DNA from: an uncultured Synergistales bacterium
GTDB taxonomy: Bacteria > Synergistota > Synergistia > Synergistales > Aminobacteriaceae
Assembly: GCA_905233295.1 (NCBI GenBank)
Contig: CAJODX010000049.1
Span: forward strand, 1 to 7,430
Reading direction: 5' to 3'
DNA: 7,430 nucleotides
Part shown: in pieces, positions 1-6,119 of the stretch
How positions within the stretch are numbered: the stretch's first letter is position 1
Layout: each line of letters begins with the position of its first letter
The notes under the pieces: generated by a model
Databases searched by the model: none
Seen by the model: the letters and a program-made list of their open reading frames with translations, nothing else
What the model was told of the DNA's origin: nothing
Translations under genes and position numbers: made by a program

Positions 1-1
1 T

Positions 2-835
2 TCATCGCGCTCAAATTCAACATCTTCATATTCGTCTTCATCTTCATCACACAGGACAGCTCCTGCAAATTTTAGCGGCACAAATAATTTCACCGCCGTT
101 CCTCTCGCAGCAGGAACACTGGGCGGCAGCAACGATGATGACATTGAAGGCGTTATTCTTGTTTTTGTGCTGGTTCTGATTTTCTTCATGCTCATAAAAA
201 TGAAGAAGGGCAAACGTAATGAACCTGTCGTCATTAACACAAACGCACCTTTCAGAACGCTCAAGCCCATGGAAGAATATCTTGAACTCGATCCGAATTT
301 TGATGAAGAAAAAATCAAAGATTTAATTTCAAATCTTTATGTTCAGATGCAGGACACATGGCACGCGAAAGACATCAGCTCTCTCCGTCCTTACATGACC
401 GATGAATTTTTCAGTCAAATGGACAGGCAGCTTGATGAACTCAGAAAATCCCACAGAACGGACTGCACTGAAAGAATCGCTGTTCTCAGCACAGATTTAC
501 GTGGTTGGAGACAGTCAAACGGACGCGACTATATAACGGTCGGATTAAATTCAAGGATCGTTTCGTATGTTCTCGATGACCTGACCGGAAATTTAATTTC
601 GGGACACAAAGACAAAGAAAAATTCATGGAATATGAAATTGAGCTTACACGAAAGTCCGGCGAAATTACAAAACCCGAAGCTGACGGAACGAAATCTGAC
701 AGATGCCCTCATTGTGGCGCGCCGATAAAACTGAACGCTTCAGCAAAATGTGAATACTGCGGAAGTATTATCACCGCTGTCAATACTGACTGGGCTATCT
801 GTGCAATGCGGGGAATTTCGCAAAGAACAGCCTGA
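2..835 (+). CDS. Tim44-like domain, zinc-ribbon membrane protein (5' partial)
   Basis: The frame is open to the left window edge, so the true start is outside; 277 residues are visible (numbered here from position 2). In order: a Ser-rich low-complexity stretch (about residues 1-16), a Gly/Asn-rich linker, one hydrophobic helix (about 50-66) followed by a Lys-rich cytosolic-type flank, a Tim44-like alpha+beta domain (about 95-220), and a C-terminal zinc ribbon with CPHC (Cys235, Cys238) and CEYC (Cys250, Cys253). A Trp-containing tail ends at the TGA. This order (Ser/Gly-rich segment, TM, Tim44-like, zinc ribbon) is known from uncharacterised bacterial proteins annotated as Tim44-like or zinc-ribbon transport proteins; the biochemical role is not established. 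The GTG at 167 lies inside the membrane helix and is not a credible start. It is separated by 101 bases and a promoter from the efflux genes, so co-function is not implied. Confident in the architecture, not in any function. Confidence 0.82.
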   Translation, partial: SSRSNSTSSYSSSSSSHRTAPANFSGTNNFTAVPLAAGTLGGSNDDDIEGVILVFVLVLIFFMLIKMKKGKRNEPVVINTNAPFRTLKPMEEYLELDPNFDEEKIKDLISNLYVQMQDTWHAKDISSLRPYMTDEFFSQMDRQLDELRKSHRTDCTERIAVLSTDLRGWRQSNGRDYITVGLNSRIVSYVLDDLTGNLISGHKDKEKFMEYEIELTRKSGEITKPEADGTKSDRCPHCGAPIKLNASAKCEYCGSIITAVNTDWAICAMRGISQRTA

Positions 836-872
836 TAAATTCATAATTTTTTCAAAAAAATATGTTATTTAA

Positions 873-889
873 GCGTTATGCTATAATGC
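873..889. promoter_or_regulatory. Imperfect inverted repeat over the -10 box, possible operator
   Basis: GCGTTAT-GCT-ATAATGC forms two 7-base arms with one mismatch (or a G-T pair) around a 3-base centre. It covers the whole extended -10 element, a place where a dimeric repressor would block polymerase. Efflux operons are commonly controlled by local TetR, MarR or similar repressors, but no regulator gene is seen in the window. The arms are short and partly dictated by the -10 consensus itself, so chance is a real alternative. Confidence 0.25.
879..887 (+). promoter_or_regulatory. Extended -10 promoter upstream of the efflux operon
   Basis: The sequence TGCTATAAT is a perfect extended -10 element (TGn plus consensus TATAAT), lying in the only sizeable gap before the adaptor gene. 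No good -35 hexamer is present 16-18 bases upstream (the region reads A/T-rich with no TTGACA-like match), which fits an extended -10 promoter that relies on the TG contact. Transcription would start near 893-896, giving a leader of about 40 bases before the ATG at 937. Inferred from consensus only. Confidence 0.55.
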
Positions 890-918
890 AAAACTGCTTT
901 TAAGGACTAAAATTTTTC

Positions 919-924
919 GGGAGG
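919..924 (+). promoter_or_regulatory. Ribosome binding site for the RND adaptor gene
   Basis: GGGAGG lies 12 bases before the ATG at 937. The spacing is longer than ideal, but there is no closer in-frame ATG, GTG or TTG, and the predicted protein begins with a short basic segment plus a membrane helix as expected, so the start at 937 is preferred. Confidence 0.6.
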
Positions 925-936
925 CGATCGTTCTTA

Positions 937-2046
937 ATGCTTAAATTTTTTACTCGTATAAGACTTTTATTATGGATATTAGCTTTAGTCGGACTCGGTA
1001 TCCTTGTCAGCACGCAGGTCAGGGCGAAACTTGCTCAGGCTGCAGCAAATCTACGTTCGCTTGAAACTCAGACGGTCGATACATATCCTGTTGAGACTGA
1101 AATATTAAAGACTTCAGACTGGGAGACGTGGCGCAGTTATTACGGACAGGCAAAGAGTGCCCATACACAGAATATTACAACTTTTGAACGTGAAATAGTA
1201 CAGAGTGTTGCAGTCGATGTCGGCAGTCCCGTAAAGGCTGGACAGACGTTGATAACATTGCAGGTTGCTGCGCGCGGTGCTCAGGTTCAGTCAGGAAAAT
1301 CTGCATATGATGAAGCAAAATTAAATTACAGCAGATTAAAACAGTTAAACGCTAAAGGAGGAATTTCACAGAGCGAAGTTGACGCGGCATACGCAAAAAT
1401 GAAAACAGCTGAAGCGACATTAAGATCTTCTCAGTCAACTTTACAGCGCACAAGTCTCAAGGCAAGCATTGACGGTATCGTTGCGGCGCGTAACGTTGAA
1501 CCGGGAGAAATCGCCGAAGCCGGAGTGCCTTTGCTCTCAATCGTTGACCCCAAAGAGATGGAAGCTGAACTGATGGTGTCGAAAAAAGATATTATGAAAA
1601 TCAACAAAAACACTCCTGTTGAAATTTATGTTGACGGCGAAAAACATATCGGCTGGGTCAAACGCACAAGCCCTGAAGCTCAGAGTGGCTCTGGTTTATA
1701 TCCTGTTGTAGTCGGCTTGCCAGAAAATTCCGGAATTTTACCGGGAACATACGTTGAGGGACGTTTTCAGGTTTCAAGACAGCAGAGTGTTGTCGTAATT
1801 CCTTCCAGCGTTGTAATCTATCGCGGCAACACACAGTCGGTTTATATTGCAAACGGGAACAAGGCAAAACTCATGGCAATAACAACAGGCGAAGGACGTG
1901 AAGGGCGTGTTGTCGTAACGTCAGGACTTAAAGCCGGCGATGTTTTGATTACGAGCGGCAACAGAGTTCTTTATGACGGTGCCGAGATAATCCGCAAAGT
2001 TGACCTTGCAGGCAAAAAGGCATCGAATAAAACTAACGAGGGTTAA
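937..2046 (+). CDS. RND efflux periplasmic adaptor subunit (membrane fusion protein)
   Basis: At 369 residues this has the usual length for an AcrA/MexA-type adaptor, which bridges the inner-membrane RND pump and a TolC-type outer-membrane channel in the periplasm. The N-terminus has a basic start and one hydrophobic helix (about residues 8-26); there is no lipobox Cys, so it is probably anchored by an uncleaved helix or released by signal peptidase. A biotinyl-lipoyl-like half (around 80-110, with a VGSPVKAGQTL signature) leads into a short alpha-helical hairpin (about 112-170), then the second lipoyl half (IDGIVAARNVEPGEIAEAG), a beta-barrel domain (about 205-285) and a membrane-proximal domain at the C-terminus. 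The hairpin tip carries R133-x3-L137-x6-S144, an exact match to the RxxxLxxxxxxS motif that docks TolC-family channels. The permease starts three bases after its stop, so the two are almost certainly co-translated. Substrate cannot be read from the sequence. Confidence 0.9.
   Translation: MLKFFTRIRLLLWILALVGLGILVSTQVRAKLAQAAANLRSLETQTVDTYPVETEILKTSDWETWRSYYGQAKSAHTQNITTFEREIVQSVAVDVGSPVKAGQTLITLQVAARGAQVQSGKSAYDEAKLNYSRLKQLNAKGGISQSEVDAAYAKMKTAEATLRSSQSTLQRTSLKASIDGIVAARNVEPGEIAEAGVPLLSIVDPKEMEAELMVSKKDIMKINKNTPVEIYVDGEKHIGWVKRTSPEAQSGSGLYPVVVGLPENSGILPGTYVEGRFQVSRQQSVVVIPSSVVIYRGNTQSVYIANGNKAKLMAITTGEGREGRVVVTSGLKAGDVLITSGNRVLYDGAEIIRKVDLAGKKASNKTNEG
2038..2042 (+). promoter_or_regulatory. 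Ribosome binding site for the RND permease
   Basis: GAGGG sits at the very end of the adaptor gene, seven bases before the ATG at 2050. It straddles the last sense codons of the adaptor, which supports coupled translation of the pair and fixes the permease start. Confidence 0.7.
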
Positions 2047-2049
2047 TGC

Positions 2050-5000
2050 ATGAGAGGTTTTATAAAATTTTGTATTTATCACCCGGTCTTCACCGGGTGT
2101 TCTGTTGTTATATGGATTTTGCTCGGAATTTCAAGCTATTTTACGCTCGGAGTTACGCTTTATCCTGATGTTGAATTTCCTTTCGTTCTTGTACGTACGA
2201 CTTATACCGGCGCAGGACCTAATGAAATTGAGCAGCTGATAAGCAAACCTCTCGAAGATGCACTCGCAGACCTTGAAAATCTGAAATCACTCACGACTTA
2301 TTCACTCGAAGGCGTTTCAATGGTCGCTGTCGAAATGGAGGCTGGAACAAATCCCGACCTTGCTCTCGTTGATGTTAATAACAAAGTCAAAGCGAAAGTT
2401 CCCGACCTTCCGGATGATGCTGATGAACCTGTTTCAAGCAAATTTGATATAAGTGCGCAGCCGTTCCTTATCATTTCGTTTGCTTCAAGTCTGCCGGAAA
2501 AAACCGCAAAAAAAATGATTGAGGACAGAATCCAGCCTGTTGTGGCACGTGTTGACGGCGTAGGACGCGTTGACGTTACGGGAGGACGCGACAGAGAAAT
2601 TCATATCAATCTTGACCCGGCGGCATTAAGCGATTACGGAATAACATATATGCAGGTCTGCAATGTCGTTGCGGCTAACAACGAGACAACGCCTTCAGGA
2701 TATATAACACAAAGAAAAGATGAAGTTTCTCTGCGTTTGATGGGCGAGTTCAATGATGTTGAACAGCTTGAAAATATTTTGATACCGACTCCGACAGGAC
2801 AGCCCGTGAGACTTTCAATGCTCGGCGAAGTCGTTGACGGCGAAGAAGATCAGCGCAGTATGGCTCGTGCAGACGGCAAGCCCGTTGTACAATTGCGAAT
2901 CAGTCCGCGTTCAAATGCCGACGTTGTTGAAGCCGGAAGATTAATCAAACGTTTAATGATACGCACAATGCGCGATTATCCTGACTTCACGTATGAATAC
3001 ACTTACGATGACACAGGATTTGTCGAGAGCGCAGTCAAAAATATTATTCGCGACACAGCAATAGGAATTGCTCTCACGGCTCTTGTAATTTATTTATTCC
3101 TTGGAAGATTCGGAGCTACGTTTATTGTTGCGTTTTCAATGCCTGTTGCGTTTGCCGCCACGTTCGTTCCGCTTCAGATTCACGGCTACACATTAAACTT
3201 AATGAGTACGCTTGGGCTTGCTCTTTCAATGGGAACGCTGGTTATGAACGCGATTTTAATCATTCAGAATATTTACAGATTCCGCGACAGAGGCTACGGG
3301 GCTTTTGAAGCCGCTGAAGAAGGCACAGTTGAAATTTCAATGTCTGTTCTCGCAGGAGTTTTGACAAACCTTGGAGTCTTTATGCCGGTTGCTTTGATGT
3401 CAACGATTGCGGGACAGTTTTTGAAACCTTACGCCGTTACCATTGTTTACGCCACAGCATTTTCACTTTGGGTAACGATGGCTGTTACGCCGTGTCTTGC
3501 CGCCAGAATGAAAAAGAAAGAAAATGACTCGGGCGAGCTGCCTTTATTCGGAAAAATTTTAACGGGCTGGTGGAACTGGATTTTTGACGGATTCCGCGAT
3601 ATGTTTTTCATAATCCTTCACGCGGCGATGAAATTTCCGTTTCTTACAATTTTATTTACGCTTTTAGCGACGTACGGCTCACTGAAACTTGGCGGCTTCA
3701 TCGGAACAGAGTTTACACCGAGTACAGATGACGGCACAGTCAGAATCACATTGACGCTCGACAACAACTCATCAATTCACAGGACCGCTGATTTAATCTA
3801 TACAGTTGAAGATTATATTAACTCGATTCCGGAGAAAAAATATATAGATCACGTTGTCTCGACAGTCGCAAGCTCAATGCGGAGTCAGTCTATCAGTGAA
3901 GCTCAAATAGCTCTGTATCTCAATAATGACCCGGACAGACCTTCAACACAGGATTTAGCCGATAAAATCCGACCGTGGCTCAACGAGCTTCCGGGAGTTC
4001 AGATTTCAATCGCCGCGACCCGTTCGGGATTCGGCAACGCTATCGAAATTCAAGTTAAAGGCGAAGACTTGGACGTTCTTTATAATTTTGCTGAAGAAAT
4101 TCGCGCACGCGGCAGAGATATTCCGGGTGTCAGAGACCTTACAACAGGAATGGAAATGGGCAAACCTGAACTGCAGGTCAAGCCTATCCGTTGGAGACTT
4201 GCGCCATTAGGTCTTAACATTTCGGATTTAGCAAGCGTTGTCCGAGGATATTTAATAGGAAGAGACGCGGGAAAATTCCGTCAGGGCGGCTACGAATATG
4301 ACATCAAAGCCAGAATCAGCCGCGAGAAGGCAAGCGACATTTTCACAGCGCATGAACTCCCGATAATGACAGGTTACGGACTTGTGCCGCTTGATGAAAT
4401 GGCGGATATAGTCTGGAGCGATTCACCGACTGAAATTCAAAGAGTTGAACGCCAGCGCGCTGTTGTCGTTACGGGCAACGTGCGTTATATAACGTCAGGC
4501 GAAGGCAACGCGAGAATGAGAGAATTAATAAACTCGATGGAAATTCCCGAAGGCGTTACGATAAATTTCGGCGGCGAACAGGAAGATATGGCTGAAAATT
4601 TCACGGAGCTGATAAGAACTCTCGTTATCGCGATTGTCGTTACGTATCTTGTTGTCGCGGCAATCCTTGAAAGCTGGATTTACAGTGCTGTCATTCTCGC
4701 AACCATTCCCATGGCAGCTATCGGAGTTGTTCCGGCGATGTTGATTTCAGGGGTCAACATTTCAATTTTTGCGCTGATCGGAATGATAATGCTCGTAGGA
4801 ATGGTCGTTAATAACGCTATTGTCGTTGTCGATTACGCTGAAGTTTTAAGACTGAAGGGAACGCACCCTTACAAAGCCGTTGAGGAAGCCTGCCACGTCA
4901 GATTCAAATCTCTTTTAATGGCTGTCGTTACATCGGTTGTGTCGTTGCTGCCTCTGCTCTCGACAGGACGAGGCTCTGAAATGAAACGCCCGATAGCCGT

Positions 5001-5175
5001 TGTCGCAATCGGAGGATTAATCGCCGGAGGAATGCTGGCAATGTTATCAATACCTGCGGCATATAAACTTGTCTGGCGCGTAAAAATTTTGTGGGGAAAA
5101 CTCACAGGACACGAACTCAGCATTAAAGATGATGACAGTCAAATGTACGATGACGATGATGACTGGGGAGATTAA
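2050..5175 (+). CDS. RND family efflux permease lacking the canonical proton-relay aspartates
   Basis: The protein is 1041 residues, the full length of an AcrB/HAE-type inner-membrane pump. TM1 is at about 11-33 and is followed by the first porter/docking region, which includes the signature around YTGAGPNEIEQLISKPLEDAL. TM2-TM6 lie at about 338-484, TM7 at about 530-550, then the second periplasmic region, and TM8-TM12 at about 855-1010. The internal two-fold repeat is clear. The odd feature is the ion-coupling site. Where AcrB has GLLVDDAIVVVEN in TM4, this protein has GTLVMNAILIIQN, with Met399 and Asn400 in place of Asp407/Asp408 and Gln406 in place of Glu414. In TM10 the Lys940 position is Asn921, and in TM11 Arg971 is retained as Arg951 but Thr978 is Ala958. 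Flanking sequence aligns without gaps, so this is not a frameshift. The C-terminus is a very acidic tail with a run of five Asp. It should act with the upstream adaptor; substrate is unknown. Confidence 0.92.
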   Translation: MRGFIKFCIYHPVFTGCSVVIWILLGISSYFTLGVTLYPDVEFPFVLVRTTYTGAGPNEIEQLISKPLEDALADLENLKSLTTYSLEGVSMVAVEMEAGTNPDLALVDVNNKVKAKVPDLPDDADEPVSSKFDISAQPFLIISFASSLPEKTAKKMIEDRIQPVVARVDGVGRVDVTGGRDREIHINLDPAALSDYGITYMQVCNVVAANNETTPSGYITQRKDEVSLRLMGEFNDVEQLENILIPTPTGQPVRLSMLGEVVDGEEDQRSMARADGKPVVQLRISPRSNADVVEAGRLIKRLMIRTMRDYPDFTYEYTYDDTGFVESAVKNIIRDTAIGIALTALVIYLFLGRFGATFIVAFSMPVAFAATFVPLQIHGYTLNLMSTLGLALSMGTLVMNAILIIQNIYRFRDRGYGAFEAAEEGTVEISMSVLAGVLTNLGVFMPVALMSTIAGQFLKPYAVTIVYATAFSLWVTMAVTPCLAARMKKKENDSGELPLFGKILTGWWNWIFDGFRDMFFIILHAAMKFPFLTILFTLLATYGSLKLGGFIGTEFTPSTDDGTVRITLTLDNNSSIHRTADLIYTVEDYINSIPEKKYIDHVVSTVASSMRSQSISEAQIALYLNNDPDRPSTQDLADKIRPWLNELPGVQISIAATRSGFGNAIEIQVKGEDLDVLYNFAEEIRARGRDIPGVRDLTTGMEMGKPELQVKPIRWRLAPLGLNISDLASVVRGYLIGRDAGKFRQGGYEYDIKARISREKASDIFTAHELPIMTGYGLVPLDEMADIVWSDSPTEIQRVERQRAVVVTGNVRYITSGEGNARMRELINSMEIPEGVTINFGGEQEDMAENFTELIRTLVIAIVVTYLVVAAILESWIYSAVILATIPMAAIGVVPAMLISGVNISIFALIGMIMLVGMVVNNAIVVVDYAEVLRLKGTHPYKAVEEACHVRFKSLLMAVVTSVVSLLPLLSTGRGSEMKRPIAVVAIGGLIAGGMLAMLSIPAAYKLVWRVKILWGKLTGHELSIKDDDSQMYDDDDDWGD

Positions 5176-6070
5176 AAACGGAAGTAAAAAGTCAGGAACT
5201 GAAAAAAATCTTTTCACACCTGACTTAATCGGGACTTTGGCGCTTGAAGCAATGTTAGCTGAAGTTTCAGTAACGCCGAAACCCGGTCTTGTTGACAGAA
5301 ATAATTCAGGAGCTCATAGAGATATGAGCTTCTTTACTTTTATTAAGAGTGCTGCGGCATTGCGCGGCTCTTTTGAAAAATTTGCCGAAGCCGGAAAAAA
5401 TTTTGACAGCACTGAAATTAAAAATCTTTTTCCCGTCATACGCAAAGTCGGAATCGAAGCCGAAAAAAAAATGTTCAGTGCAACTGAAGGCATCAACACC
5501 CATAAGGGAGAAATTTTTTCGCTGGGCTTATTGAGTGCGGCTGCCGGGTATCTTGCAGAAAATAAAAAATTTTTCACGCCCGAAGACGTTGCCGGCACGG
5601 CGGCGAAAATCTGCGCGGGACTTTGTGAAAAAGATTTTGCGGGCGTTCACGAAAAAGATAAAAAATTTTTGACAAAAGGCGAACGTGTTTACATTGAACA
5701 CGGCATAACGGGTATTCGCGGCGAAGCTGAAGCAGGCTATCCTGTCGTGATAAAAAATTCTTTGCCGGCGTTGAAAAAATATTTATCGCAGAATTTTAAT
5801 CTTAATGACGCATTGGCATTCACATTGATTCACATTATGGCTGAAGCTCAGGACACGAATATAATTTCGCGCAAAGATTTCACAACAGCTGAAAGAGTTC
5901 GGCAGCGTGCGGCGGATTTAATTTTAAATGGAATCACGCTCGAAAAAATTTATAAATTTGACCGCGATTTAATTTACGAATATATAAGCCCGGGAGGTGC
6001 TGGAGATCTTTTAGCCGTTACGTATTTTATTTACGCAATGGAGCAGAAAAAAATCAGCGCAGCCAATTAA
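5129..6070 (+). CDS. citG: Triphosphoribosyl-dephospho-CoA synthase (CitG family)
   Basis: CitG/MdcB enzymes join ATP and 3'-dephospho-CoA to give 2'-(5''-triphosphoribosyl)-3'-dephospho-CoA plus adenine, the precursor of the prosthetic group of the citrate lyase or malonate decarboxylase acyl carrier protein. Family signatures are clear: PKPGLVDRNNSGAHRDM at residues 50-66, GINTHKG at 121-127, GEAEAGYP at 198-205 and a DTN at 242-244. The 313-residue frame is close to the family's usual length and covers the whole domain. The start is uncertain. ATGs occur in frame at 5129, 5132, 5150, 5156 and 5159, all inside the last 47 bases of the permease, and none has a good Shine-Dalgarno at normal spacing; the conserved domain begins only near residue 33, so a shorter N-terminus is possible. 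The overlap suggests translation coupled to the permease. No citrate lyase, malonate decarboxylase or citX gene is present here, so which carrier protein it serves is open; the CitG rather than MdcB assignment rests on overall resemblance. Confidence 0.87.
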   Translation: MMTVKCTMTMMTGEIKNGSKKSGTEKNLFTPDLIGTLALEAMLAEVSVTPKPGLVDRNNSGAHRDMSFFTFIKSAAALRGSFEKFAEAGKNFDSTEIKNLFPVIRKVGIEAEKKMFSATEGINTHKGEIFSLGLLSAAAGYLAENKKFFTPEDVAGTAAKICAGLCEKDFAGVHEKDKKFLTKGERVYIEHGITGIRGEAEAGYPVVIKNSLPALKKYLSQNFNLNDALAFTLIHIMAEAQDTNIISRKDFTTAERVRQRAADLILNGITLEKIYKFDRDLIYEYISPGGAGDLLAVTYFIYAMEQKKISAAN

Positions 6071-6084
6071 GGTTAAAGCTGCGC
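6047..6084 (-). terminator. Rho-independent terminator of the nucleobase permease gene
   Basis: Read on the minus strand, a perfect 7-base GC-rich stem GCGCAGC/GCTGCGC with a 14-base loop (6084 down to 6057) is followed, after TGA, by seven T (6053-6047). It starts 36 bases after the permease stop codon. The T tract and half of the stem lie inside the last codons of citG on the other strand. On the plus strand no T run follows the stem directly, so it should work mainly in one direction. The loop is rather long, which lowers confidence somewhat. Confidence 0.6.
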
Positions 6085-6119
6085 CGAGCAATAAATGATT
6101 TAATTTTGAGCGAAAGACG

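Noticed and set aside
167..169. GTG as start codon of the first gene
   Set aside because: The frame is open upstream to the edge and encodes a plausible Ser-rich segment; this GTG falls within the membrane helix.
847..860. T6-C-A7 inverted repeat after the Tim44-like gene as a terminator
   Set aside because: A pure A/T stem with a one-base loop cannot form a stable hairpin, and there is no GC stem before the T run.
1431..1867. Minus-strand open frames of 60 and 69 codons inside the adaptor gene
   Set aside because: They lie antisense to a well-supported gene, have no ribosome binding site of note and encode nothing recognisable.
3241..3252. Frameshift or sequencing error as the cause of the missing TM4 aspartates
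   Set aside because: Residues on both sides align with RND TM4 without a gap, and the change spans two adjacent codons needing several base substitutions; an error is possible but unlikely.
4869..5123. Minus-strand 84-codon frame inside the permease 3' end
   Set aside because: Antisense shadow of the TM11-TM12 coding region; no independent support.
5306..5598. Overlapping frames (two minus, one plus) inside citG
   Set aside because: They are out of frame with the clear CitG signatures and come from codon bias in an AT-rich stretch.
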